A stretch of DNA of 21,105 nucleotides from Treponema sp. UBA4328 (GCA_002394465.1 DGTU01000084.1:1-21105); one strand, 5' to 3'; positions 1 to 7,276 are shown, counted from the stretch's first letter. Made by a program: numbers and translations. The notes: generated by a model not told the origin, from the letters alone.

Positions 1-334
1 GTTCGACACCATTTTTACCATCTAATACCGTGACAGCACCATCGAGAACACGCAAGGAACGTTCCACTTCAACTGTAAAGTCGACGTGCCCTGGAGTGTC
101 AATGATGTTGATACGGTTGCCTTTCCACATGGCGGTGGTAGCAGCAGAGGTAATTGTAATACCTCTTTCTTGTTCTTGCTCCATCCAGTCCATGGTGGCA
201 GCACCTTCGTGTGTTTCACCGATTTTGTGAATTTTACCAGTATAATAGAGAATTCTTTCAGTAGTTGTGGTTTTTCCAGCATCAATATGCGCCATAATTC
301 CGATGTTGCGCATTTTGCTCAAATCAACAGCCAT
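1..334 (-). CDS. fusA: Translation elongation factor G, N-terminal part (runs off the left edge)
   Basis: EF-G is the cytoplasmic GTPase that drives ribosome translocation. Only the first 111 codons are present; the gene continues beyond base 1. Translated from the ATG at 334, the protein starts MAVDLSKMRNIGIMAHIDAG. It shows the G1 P-loop AHIDAGKT (residues 15-22), the switch I segment ERGITITSAATT and the G3 motif DTPGHVDF, all canonical for EF-G. The start is supported by the purine-rich site AAGAGGAAAA just upstream and a good promoter at 361-389. The visible end reads VLDGKNGVE, closer to the Firmicutes-type form (VLDAQSGVE) than to the proteobacterial VFCAVGGVQ. Many spirochaetes carry extra EF-G paralogues, so whether this is the main translocase or a paralogue cannot be settled from the N-terminus. 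Confidence 0.95.
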   Translation of the reverse strand, partial: MAVDLSKMRNIGIMAHIDAGKTTTTERILYYTGKIHKIGETHEGAATMDWMEQEQERGITITSAATTAMWKGNRINIIDTPGHVDFTVEVERSLRVLDGAVTVLDGKNGVE

Positions 335-360
335 AATTTTCCTCTTAAATATCAGTTAAA

Positions 361-389
361 ATTATAATAAAAAAAAAGTGCGTTCACAA
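361..389 (-). promoter_or_regulatory. Promoter of fusA
   Basis: On the minus strand there is a -35 TTGTGA (384-389), a 17-bp spacer containing a run of nine T, and a perfect -10 TATAAT (361-366). The predicted start of transcription is near 354. This gives a leader of about 20 nt that contains the AAGAGGAAAA ribosome-binding site. No experimental support is visible. Confidence 0.6.
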
Positions 390-414
390 CCTCATATAAA
401 AAGAAACCGTGTTC

Positions 415-483
415 AAAAAACAGGACACAGACATTTACCGGCAGCAGATAAAAACTAACGTCTGCCGGCATTCATCTGTGTCC
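415..483 (-). terminator. Large hairpin followed by a T-tract, likely terminator of the MCP operon
   Basis: Two 22-nt arms (423-444 and 462-483) pair as a 9-bp outer stem (GGACACAGA/TCTGTGTCC), a 6x6 internal loop, and a 7-bp inner stem (CCGGCAG/CTGCCGG), with a 17-nt loop. Read on the minus strand, the hairpin is followed two bases later by six T (415-420). It lies 33 bp downstream of the MCP stop codon and upstream of the fusA promoter, the right place for an intrinsic terminator. The outer stem is longer than a terminator needs, so it may also be a palindromic repeat (see findings). Confidence 0.6.
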
Positions 484-515
484 GGACGCACATAAATGAG
501 AGTATTTTTCCGTTT

Positions 516-1433
516 TCAGGAATTAAACATCTCTGTATTTTCTACAGGTTTTGAAACTTTACTCAGGTCTTCAAGAACAGCCTTTATTTCGTATGTAAAT
601 GAATACAAATCATTGAAAAGCATCTGGTTCTTGGAAGCACAGTCAGCAAAGAGGGAAAGATCCTTTTTAGTCTTTTCTTCATTCTGACGGATATTCTCAA
701 TGACAGAATTTACGCTCTGAACGTTCTGAGAAATATTGGCACTGATCTTTTCAACGTTAGAGTTGTTTTCAGAATTCATTGCCTTGATGGTATCGAATTT
801 CTCGAGAGTCTTTGCAGCTTCTTCAGACAGATCTGAAAGTCCTTCCGAGTTAACCTTTGTTTCTTCTTCGAGGCTTGAAATCGAACCTTTGAGAAGATTT
901 ACGTTGCTTAAGAGTTTTTCAGAAGCCTTTTTGGTATTATCCGAAAGTTTCTTGACTTCATTTGCAATGATACGGAAACCTGCACCTACACTTCCTGCAT
1001 GTGCAGCTTCGATTGAAGCGTTGAATGAAAGCAGGTTTGTCTGTTCAGAAATGTTCTGAATCTCACCGATCATCTTTGTAATTTCTTCAGTCTGATATGA
1101 AAGTCTCTGGAACTGCTCAACATATTTTTTGTGGTCAGCTTCAATTTTTGAAACGTTTTCACGCAGGGCTGAAATTACTGAATAAATCGAATTAAGCCTT
1201 TCGTTATTGTTTATGGCACGAACTGTAATTTCCTTTGTATCCTGCTCCATTTCTGATGAAGAAGCAATCAGGTCCTTAAGTTTCTGAGTCTGTTCTTCAT
1301 TAGCCTTCTGCTGGGAATCACGGTTAAGGAAAAATTCTGCCATGAAGGAAGATCCGATGGCATCTTTTGCAAGGTAACGCAGAAGAGTCTCTGTTGCATC
1401 AAGTCCGCATTTTACAAGTTCATATGATTCCAT
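516..1433 (-). CDS. Soluble methyl-accepting chemotaxis-type signalling protein
   Basis: This 305-residue protein has no membrane segment, HAMP or recognisable sensor domain and looks like a free cytoplasmic chemoreceptor hairpin. Residues 40-300 are almost entirely heptad-like coiled coil. The signalling tip lies at about 122-165 with the hallmark EQTNLLSFNASIEAA, followed by GFRIIANEVKKLSD. Canonical tip residues are changed: the Arg of AARAGE is His, the Glu is Ser, and GRGF is GAGF. Residues 1-38 precede the coiled coil and match nothing I recognise. The start ATG lies 3 nt after the stop codon of the FIST gene, with a GGGAG site inside the end of that gene, so the two are probably translationally coupled. 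Known MCPs signal through CheW and CheA. Here the FIST protein may supply the ligand sensing; that is inference from context. Confidence 0.88.
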   Translation of the reverse strand: MESYELVKCGLDATETLLRYLAKDAIGSSFMAEFFLNRDSQQKANEEQTQKLKDLIASSSEMEQDTKEITVRAINNNERLNSIYSVISALRENVSKIEADHKKYVEQFQRLSYQTEEITKMIGEIQNISEQTNLLSFNASIEAAHAGSVGAGFRIIANEVKKLSDNTKKASEKLLSNVNLLKGSISSLEEETKVNSEGLSDLSEEAAKTLEKFDTIKAMNSENNSNVEKISANISQNVQSVNSVIENIRQNEEKTKKDLSLFADCASKNQMLFNDLYSFTYEIKAVLEDLSKVSKPVENTEMFNS

Positions 1434-1436
1434 AGA

Positions 1437-2576
1437 TTAGTCTCCCATTACGACAGTTACAAGTGTCTGATTACAGTGCATCCGGCAAAGCTGCTCACCA
1501 TACGCAGAGAATCCCGCAAATGAAGGGAACAGGCTGTTATATTTATTTATGATCTGCGAACTGATTGCCATTCTTTCAAAGGCAAGGGTTCTGGTAATAC
1601 AGGTCATTAAAAGTGCAAACTTTGGATGCGGAACTGCATTCCGTATCTTTTCAATCGTTTCATCGGCCTTCTGAAGCGGATCACCGATGTGCATCAGTTC
1701 GAGGGTTGAATTCGGTACGATACGTGCAAAAGTCGTTATTGCACCTTCTGAGGTAAATCCGGCAAGAGCTCCGATATGAATGTGACCGTTGAGGTAGCGT
1801 CCGAACGGATTTTCGAACGTCATTCCTTCTGCCTGGCTTTCGGTTACTCCGAGTTTTCTTGCATAGGCAGCCTTTGCGCTCATTCCGTCAAGACGGTAAA
1901 TTGTTCTCTTCACAGGATCTGCTTCACCTACGAGGAAAGTTTTTCCGGTCGGATTGAAAATATCTTCCTGACGGATATCAAACTTAGCAGAAGTCCTGAC
2001 AAAAAGCATTGCAGCTCCGTCCTGAGTAGTTTCGCCGTTACAGCTTACGAAAGTTTTAGGAGTATCACCTGTAAAGCCTGCAGTTCCGCCTGCAAGCTTA
2101 AAATCATCGTTTCTGATGATTGAATAGAAATTAGAAAGTATTGATTCTTCTGCATTGAATACGCCGTTAATAAACGTAATTGCAAAAGCATCCTTGTGTG
2201 AATTAGGATCGCCGCATCTGATTCCGCAGGAAGCGAGGGCAGCTTCAATATCTCTTTTGCTTCCAACCGGATACTTGCTTCCGTTGCGTACGAGAACACC
2301 CTTTACCCTTGCATCTGAGCAGGAAAGTGTTGTAAGTACAACAGTATCACTGGTAAATCCCTGAGGAGTAATTTCACCGGCCGTAATTGTGCCGATTACT
2401 TCCGTATTCGGGAATCTGTTTTTAATCTCCCTTGAAAGTTCAGCAAAATCATATGAAATTGCAGCCATAAAAAAAACTGCTTTATATGAATCAGGAGAAT
2501 TCTTAAGCTTACCGCAAAGTTCGCTTACAGCTTCCTGAACGTTTGATTTTCTGGATTGTACAACTTCCTGCTCCAT
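1437..2576 (-). CDS. FIST domain sensor-like protein
   Basis: A 379-residue cytoplasmic protein with no signal peptide or membrane segment. Its length and pattern fit a FIST_N plus FIST_C protein, a family proposed to bind small ligands and found near chemotaxis and other signalling genes. FIST_N is about residues 30-220, with the block VIGTITAGEITPQGF and a later GGTAGFTGD segment. FIST_C is about 225-375, ending in the typical block FAGFSAYGEQ. A CRMHC cluster (C364, H367, C368) close to the C-terminus could matter for metal or redox binding. Some FIST proteins (NosP) bind haem and sense nitric oxide; nothing here proves that. The start ATG has an AGTGAGGT site about 6 nt upstream. The gene is second in a three-gene operon, 28 bp after the FliM-like gene and 3 bp before the MCP gene. 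Confidence 0.88.
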   Translation of the reverse strand: MEQEVVQSRKSNVQEAVSELCGKLKNSPDSYKAVFFMAAISYDFAELSREIKNRFPNTEVIGTITAGEITPQGFTSDTVVLTTLSCSDARVKGVLVRNGSKYPVGSKRDIEAALASCGIRCGDPNSHKDAFAITFINGVFNAEESILSNFYSIIRNDDFKLAGGTAGFTGDTPKTFVSCNGETTQDGAAMLFVRTSAKFDIRQEDIFNPTGKTFLVGEADPVKRTIYRLDGMSAKAAYARKLGVTESQAEGMTFENPFGRYLNGHIHIGALAGFTSEGAITTFARIVPNSTLELMHIGDPLQKADETIEKIRNAVPHPKFALLMTCITRTLAFERMAISSQIINKYNSLFPSFAGFSAYGEQLCRMHCNQTLVTVVMGD

Positions 2577-2604
2577 TTCTATACCTCACTGAAATTATAA
2601 CATA

Positions 2605-3291
2605 TCATTTTTCGTTAAGCAATTTTGTTTTTTTTATGAGTCCAAGGAATTCCTGTGACAGCCAGATTTTTTCTACACCGAAAGACTTAAAATTCTCGTT
2701 CCAGTTGATTATCGCAAGAACACCGGTCTCATTTTTCTTTATTTTTTCATCAGACTTAAAAGATTTTTCATCGATTATTGAAATTTTCATTACGTCACGG
2801 CTGACCGTTGAGCCGAAACAGTTAAGGACAGCATGCATCAGAAGCGGAATGATTTCGTTCTTAAGCACAATCTGCTGGAATTCATTTATCTTAATGCGGC
2901 CGTCAAACGGAATTCCGGAAAGTGCACAGAAAAGGAAAGAATCAAGCTTGATGAAAGCAATTGCACCGCAGATATCAACCTTATAGATGAATGCCGGATA
3001 TGTAAGTTCAGCCTCAAAATCTGCAGCATTTATGAGTTCAGTTTTTGCTACGATGATTTTCCTGTCCCTGACAGAAGCATACCTGTTTTTAATATCGAGG
3101 CTGAATTCTCCGATAACGGATTTCATGAGGCTGTCGAATCCGTCCATTCCTTTTTCGGTAAGGATATTTTTTACAACGGAACGCTCAACCTTTATATCAT
3201 CAACCTTAAGTTCTTTTTTGAGGGCATCAGTATTCTTGCCGAGAAGCCTGTCGATTTCAGCCTGTGCAAGTTTTATTGTATTTTCACTCAT
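2605..3291 (-). CDS. Short FliM-like protein with CheY-binding N-terminal peptide
   Basis: A 228-residue cytoplasmic protein. Residues 8-18 (LAQAEIDRLLG) closely match the FliM N-terminal peptide LSQAEIDALLN, which in FliM and FliY binds phosphorylated CheY. After a linker of about 30 residues, residues 50-222 follow the order of the FliM middle (CheC-like) domain: a helix at FDSLMKSVIGEFSLDIKNRY, a strand pair at YKVDICGAIAFIKLD, a helix at INEFQQIVLKNEIIPLLMHA, and a final IIN...KIWLSQEFLGLI segment. FliM is usually about 330 residues; this protein ends before the C-terminal SpoA (FliN-like) domain that FliM needs to join the switch ring. It is therefore probably not the true motor-switch FliM but a paralogue. 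I saw no CheC-type phosphatase motif in a credible position. The start is supported by GAAGGAAAA upstream. It heads the operon with the FIST and MCP genes. Confidence 0.6.
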   Translation of the reverse strand: MSENTIKLAQAEIDRLLGKNTDALKKELKVDDIKVERSVVKNILTEKGMDGFDSLMKSVIGEFSLDIKNRYASVRDRKIIVAKTELINAADFEAELTYPAFIYKVDICGAIAFIKLDSFLFCALSGIPFDGRIKINEFQQIVLKNEIIPLLMHAVLNCFGSTVSRDVMKISIIDEKSFKSDEKIKKNETGVLAIINWNENFKSFGVEKIWLSQEFLGLIKKTKLLNEK

Positions 3292-3327
3292 ATATTTTCC
3301 TTCAAACCATCTGAAAAGCGGTTTATT

Positions 3328-3356
3328 ATTATATCATAATTTACGCCGGCCGGAAA
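3328..3356 (-). promoter_or_regulatory. Promoter of the FliM-like/FIST/MCP operon
   Basis: A perfect -10 TATAAT (3328-3333) lies 17 bp from a weak -35 TTTCCG (3351-3356), 36 nt upstream of the FliM-like start codon, so the leader includes the ribosome-binding site. The weak -35 could mean that an activator or another sigma factor helps. I saw no clear sigma-28 motif. Confidence 0.45.
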
Positions 3357-3392
3357 CAGATTTTTAACTTCCCGCGGCCTGCCGAATCAGCA

Positions 3393-5978
3393 TCATTCAT
3401 AAAGCGAATTCAGCGTTCTGTACACGATATTAAGCTTTTCCTTCTGAACCTGGCTGAGATCCTTAAGTTCATCTACAAGAGACTCAAGGCTTGAAAGGCT
3501 CTCATTCAGGGCAGTTGCAAATCCCCGGGTAGCCTTGAACCAGTAGTTTCCCTTTCCGTCATTATAAAGGCAGATAAATCCATATTCACGGCTTTTTGCC
3601 TTTGCCATCGTAATGCGCAGAATGATTTTAAGTGCATCAAGAAGCTCAGGGATTTTTTCAGAATCACTGACATTAACGTTAAGTTTGCGCGGCCACCTGA
3701 GCGGATCAAGTATTTCCGTATTGAGGTTCCGGACGACTTTCGAGATAAGCTCAACCTTCTCACCCTCAAGCACCGCTCCTCCCTTTATAAGGAGTTTTCC
3801 GCGGAGGCCTGCAATCTGAGCCATTTTATTCTGATTCTTTTCGCGTGAAAGCGCATCCCGGAATTTAAGTACCGGCAGAATAAGGATTTTTTTGCCCTTA
3901 ATTTTTTCAATCTTGAAAATTTCGCCGCCGATTTCAACGGAATCATCATCCCTTGCAGTTTTTTCCATCCGTCCGCCGAACCTTCCGTCATCACGTCCGA
4001 CACGGCCTTTCTGTTCCTTGAATGTAGAACCCCTGTATTCGAGGTTTCCTGTGAGGGAACGTCCCTTTTTGCCGCGTGAAGCAAGAAGCCTGTCAGCAAG
4101 ATCAGGAGAAATTTTGTTCATCAGGGCTTTTGTAAGCGGTGAAACGGACATTGCAAACATTCTGCTGGTCCTTACGATTTCACCTGCCACGATAAACAGG
4201 GGATCAGTCTTAAACATGCTGCTTCCCGGATGAATTGAAATATGATCTGCCGTAAGGGTGCGGTAATTTTCCCTTCCCTCACGGACACATACAAACTGAA
4301 TCATTCCCGAGGCAATGCAGCAAAGGTAATCTTCCATTGAGCCGCCGCCGCAGACAGGGAAACCGAGGGCTGAAATTTCTTCTTCAAGCTGGTTCTTGAT
4401 GTTAGTTATTTCATACATAACCTTTTCATCAAGGTAATTGTTGTGGCAGAACCGTGACTGATTTTTCATCTGCTCATAAGTTCTGTACAGCTTTACATAT
4501 GAAACGAAATCACCCTGAATGTCACGGAATGCATGATGAGCCTTGCGGGCATCCATTTCTTCTCCAGGAGGAAGTACAAACGGACTCTGCGTACTTAAGA
4601 AGGCTCCTGCTATGACTACCTCTTCAAGAACGTCAGGATATTTCATCATGCTTTCAACGATTATGCGGCTGACGCGCGGTTCAAGCGGGAATTCGACCAT
4701 CAGTTTACCGATTGAAGAAAGCGTTCTGTCTTCGTTCAATGCCCCCATCTGATTCAGGGTTTCGATTGCACCCGTAATTCCTTCACGCGGCGGCGGCGAG
4801 ATAAAATCAAATCCTTCAAAATCAGTTATGCCGAGTTCCGCCATCCTGAGCACAACTTCACTCAAATCGGTACGGTAGATTTCTTCAGTCGTATATTCCT
4901 GACGTTCGTCAAAATCCTTTCTTGAATACAGCCTGTAGCAGGTTCCGCTCTGAGTACGTCCTGCACGTCCTTTTCTCTGGCTGCAGCTTGCACGGCTGAC
5001 CGGAGTTTCAACAAGGCTTGAAGTATAAGTCTTCGGATTATAGAAATTCAGTTTTGCAAGGCCTGAATCAATTACCGTCGTTATTCCGTTTATCGTTACC
5101 GAAGTCTCTGCAATATTTGTTGAGATTACGACCTTTTTGCGGCCTGAAGGAGCCGGCAGAAAGACCTTCTCCTGTTCTTCTTTCGGGAGCCTTCCGTACA
5201 GCGGAACGATATGTATCTTTGAATGAAATGAACTGTATAAAAGCCGCTGGGCACAGTCCTTGATTACTTTCTCACCCGGAAGGAAGACTAGAATATCGCC
5301 TTCCTCATCATTATCCAGAACGCGTGAAATCGTATTTTCTATCTTTGAAAGTATTGCTTCTTCACCGCTTTCCGTTGTTGTCGTAGCCTTTACAAGCGGC
5401 GGATCATAGCACAGCGTAACAGGGAAAGTAACGGTATCAATCGTAACTATCGGACAGTCTCCGAAATAGCGGCTGAAAGCCTCTACGTTCATCGTCGCAC
5501 TGGAAACAATCACCCTGAAATCTTTTCTGACTTCAAGAACCCTTTTGAGAAGCCCGAGTACAAAATCAATGTTAAGGCTTCGTTCATGAGCTTCGTCTAC
5601 CATTACGACTGAATAGCGGCTCATCCACGGATCAAGCTTCATTTCCTGAAGAAGTATTCCATCAGTCATAATCTTTATCTTTGTTGAAGCATCAGTTTTG
5701 TCTTCAAAGCGCATTTTATAGCCGACGAGTCCCGGATATGAAGTTCCAAGCTGACGTGCAATGAACTCACTTACGCTCAGGGCTGCAATCCTTCGCGGCT
5801 GAGTTACTGCAATTACACCGTTTTCTGAATATCCTGCCTCATGAAGGATAACCGGAATCTGGGTAGTTTTTCCGCTTCCGGTCGGACTCTGAACAACCAC
5901 AACCTGATTCGCCCTGAGGCATTCAAGTATTTTTTCTTTCTGCTGATATACAGGTAAATCCTTATAATCTATTGCCAT
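3393..5978 (-). CDS. hrpA: DEAH-box ATP-dependent RNA helicase, HrpA type, with unusual C-terminus
   Basis: An 861-residue superfamily 2 helicase. Motifs in order: I GSGKTT (34-39), Ia TQPRR (59-63), II DEAH (128-131), III SAT (160-162), IV LVFLPG (230-235), V STNIAETSVTI (286-296) and VI QRKGRAGR (334-341). A helicase-associated HA2 region follows at about 400-490, with IAGAFLSTQSPF. Motif wording (LPVYQQKEKIL at the N-terminus, HA2) favours HrpA over HrpB. The protein lacks the very long C-terminal part of E. coli HrpA (about 1300 residues). Instead a basic, Gly/Arg-rich linker (about 639-680) leads to a domain of about 180 residues that I do not recognise. HrpA-type helicases act on RNA and stalled ribosomes. 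The start overlaps the end of the capA-like gene by 10 bp, with AAGGGACC upstream, so the two are co-transcribed. Confidence 0.9.
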   Translation of the reverse strand: MAIDYKDLPVYQQKEKILECLRANQVVVVQSPTGSGKTTQIPVILHEAGYSENGVIAVTQPRRIAALSVSEFIARQLGTSYPGLVGYKMRFEDKTDASTKIKIMTDGILLQEMKLDPWMSRYSVVMVDEAHERSLNIDFVLGLLKRVLEVRKDFRVIVSSATMNVEAFSRYFGDCPIVTIDTVTFPVTLCYDPPLVKATTTTESGEEAILSKIENTISRVLDNDEEGDILVFLPGEKVIKDCAQRLLYSSFHSKIHIVPLYGRLPKEEQEKVFLPAPSGRKKVVISTNIAETSVTINGITTVIDSGLAKLNFYNPKTYTSSLVETPVSRASCSQRKGRAGRTQSGTCYRLYSRKDFDERQEYTTEEIYRTDLSEVVLRMAELGITDFEGFDFISPPPREGITGAIETLNQMGALNEDRTLSSIGKLMVEFPLEPRVSRIIVESMMKYPDVLEEVVIAGAFLSTQSPFVLPPGEEMDARKAHHAFRDIQGDFVSYVKLYRTYEQMKNQSRFCHNNYLDEKVMYEITNIKNQLEEEISALGFPVCGGGSMEDYLCCIASGMIQFVCVREGRENYRTLTADHISIHPGSSMFKTDPLFIVAGEIVRTSRMFAMSVSPLTKALMNKISPDLADRLLASRGKKGRSLTGNLEYRGSTFKEQKGRVGRDDGRFGGRMEKTARDDDSVEIGGEIFKIEKIKGKKILILPVLKFRDALSREKNQNKMAQIAGLRGKLLIKGGAVLEGEKVELISKVVRNLNTEILDPLRWPRKLNVNVSDSEKIPELLDALKIILRITMAKAKSREYGFICLYNDGKGNYWFKATRGFATALNESLSSLESLVDELKDLSQVQKEKLNIVYRTLNSLYE

Positions 5979-7096
5979 ATTACCGGTCCCTTAATTTTTT
6001 CCATTAATTTTTTTCTGGCCGCAAGATACTCAGGCCATTTATCTACCCCTGCCCGCCTGAGGGAATGTATTAAGTCATCATCAAGTTTTCTCACGACATA
6101 CTGTCCGAGGGGTGTCTTATATGTCGTTACGAGCACAGGCTTGAGTGCGGTAACAGTATTCTTTCCGTTCAGCTTCGCGACCTTAACTTTCATGAAAAGT
6201 CCGTCGCCGGTATAATCACGCTCAGTTTCGGGCTTTGAAAACTGAGGATTCGTACGCTGGGCACTTATCGTATTTCCGTTGGCATACATTATAAGTGCGC
6301 CCCCAGCAGTAACTTCCCATTCCTTTACTACATGAGGATGATTTGCCCATACAATGTCGGCTCCGTATTTTTCTGCAAGTTCCCGGTAAAGGGTACGGTG
6401 AGTGTCGCTTACAGTCCTTACATATTCTGCTTCGTCACAATGTATTGAAACAATAAACAGGTCATGTTCAACGGTTTCATTAAGTTTTTTTATGTCTGCC
6501 TTCAGCTGTGCAAGTTTTTTTTCAGTCGACGGATAATAATCAATCCAGGAAGAAGCATCATTTCTGTTTAAAAGCTGGGTAACGGCAACAAACAGAATCT
6601 TCCAGCCGTTTTTTTCAATCAGCTGATATGTAAGCGGACAGCCTGAAGAAAACTTTAATCCTGCCGCATATATATTCTGTCCTTTCAGGGAAGCAAAATA
6701 TTCCCTTGTTTCCTTTATTCCCTGCAGAAGCTGGTCATTGGTATGATTATTTGCAAGTGAAAAAACATCAAATCCGGCTGCAATGACACTTTCAATATAG
6801 GAATGATGCATGTTGAAGGCCGGATACGTACTCCATTCAAGGCTTTCTGCAACAGGAGCTTCTATATTTGCAAAGGCAAGGTCAGCTGCACTGACATCCT
6901 CTTTTACGTCCTCCCATATTGCATCAAATTTTCCGAAGGAATAGTTCGGCTTGTGGGCCATTATGTCACCGGCAAACAGAAGCGAAAGTTCATCCGTATT
7001 ATCAGGCGCAAGGGAAAGCGCAGCATCAGGAACTGAAGTGCAGGAAAGCAGTGAAAAAGAGAGAACAGAAAAAAGCAAAAATCTTATGCGCAGCAT
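5969..7096 (-). CDS. CapA-like (PGA_cap family) lipoprotein
   Basis: A 375-residue protein with a lipoprotein signal: MLRIR, a hydrophobic stretch, then lipobox LLSC with Cys19. The mature part has the CapA/PgsA metallophosphatase-like pattern. FAGDIMAH (41-48) is the first metal-site-like block, followed by DLAFANIEAPV, FDVFSLANNHTND, FIVSIHCDEAEY and ADIVWANHPHVV, and then YANGNTIS. Family members are linked to poly-gamma-glutamate capsule synthesis in Bacillus, but many homologues stand alone with unknown substrates. No other capsule genes are nearby, so I call the fold, not the pathway. The ATG has no Shine-Dalgarno sequence and lies 8 nt after a perfect -10 box, suggesting a leaderless message. 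An in-frame TAA just upstream rules out a longer protein, and later Met codons would remove the signal peptide. The gene overlaps the downstream helicase gene. Confidence 0.85.
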   Translation of the reverse strand: MLRIRFLLFSVLSFSLLSCTSVPDAALSLAPDNTDELSLLFAGDIMAHKPNYSFGKFDAIWEDVKEDVSAADLAFANIEAPVAESLEWSTYPAFNMHHSYIESVIAAGFDVFSLANNHTNDQLLQGIKETREYFASLKGQNIYAAGLKFSSGCPLTYQLIEKNGWKILFVAVTQLLNRNDASSWIDYYPSTEKKLAQLKADIKKLNETVEHDLFIVSIHCDEAEYVRTVSDTHRTLYRELAEKYGADIVWANHPHVVKEWEVTAGGALIMYANGNTISAQRTNPQFSKPETERDYTGDGLFMKVKVAKLNGKNTVTALKPVLVTTYKTPLGQYVVRKLDDDLIHSLRRAGVDKWPEYLAARKKLMEKIKGPVIWQ

Positions 7097-7104
7097 TATA
7101 TTAA

Positions 7105-7133
7105 ATTATATCACAAAAAGCGTATCTGACCAA
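7105..7133 (-). promoter_or_regulatory. Promoter of capA-like/hrpA operon, possibly leaderless
   Basis: The -35 TTGGTC (7128-7133) and perfect -10 TATAAT (7105-7110) are separated by 17 bp. The start codon begins 8 nt past the -10 box, so transcription should begin at or within a base or two of the ATG. The -35 box overlaps the T-tract of the tRNA-Lys terminator. Confidence 0.55.
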
Positions 7134-7163
7134 AAAAAAAGACTTCTGCAGATAACAGAAGCC
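7132..7163 (-). terminator. Rho-independent terminator of tRNA-Lys
   Basis: Read on the minus strand, GGCTTCTG pairs with CAGAAGTC (8 bp with one G-U) around a 7-nt loop, followed at once by nine T (7132-7140). It begins 5 bp after the last base of the mature tRNA. Confidence 0.85.
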
Positions 7164-7168
7164 TTTAC

Positions 7169-7241
7169 TGAGCTATGATGGATTCGAACCATCGACAGCC
7201 GCCTTAAAAGGGCGGTGCTCTACCTACTGAGCTAATAGCCC
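7169..7241 (-). tRNA. trnK: tRNA-Lys (anticodon UUU)
   Basis: A 73-nt cloverleaf without encoded CCA. The acceptor stem is GGGCTAT/ATAGCTC (one G-U pair) with discriminator A. The D arm is GCTC-AGTAGGTA-GAGC. The anticodon arm is CCGCC-CTTTTAA-GGCGG, with TTT at 7206-7208. There is a 5-nt variable loop and the T arm GATGG-TTCGAAT-CCATC. All arms pair fully. It has its own strong promoter upstream and an intrinsic terminator downstream. Confidence 0.97.
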
Positions 7242-7276
7242 ATGCCGTCCAGCAATGTCTTGCTGAATGCTTTATA

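Noticed and set aside
86..367. Plus-strand open frame of 93 codons opposite fusA
   Set aside because: It is antisense to the highly conserved EF-G N-terminus and has no ribosome-binding site or family resemblance.
736..1059. Plus-strand open frame of 107 codons
   Set aside because: It mirrors the coiled-coil MCP gene in another frame; composition is Ser/Leu-rich as expected for a shadow.
3022..3039. ELIN in the FliM-like protein as a CheC-type ExxN phosphatase motif
   Set aside because: The Asp/Ser four residues before the Glu is missing, and the segment is not in the expected helix.
2833..3339. Plus-strand open frame of 168 codons opposite the FliM-like gene
   Set aside because: It has no ribosome-binding site and low-complexity Phe/Ser/Ile composition, and the minus-strand frame has a recognisable motif, promoter and ribosome-binding site.
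3341..3392. GC-rich partial inverted repeat after the helicase gene as a terminator
   Set aside because: The pairing is broken and no T-tract follows; it also overlaps the promoter of the next operon.
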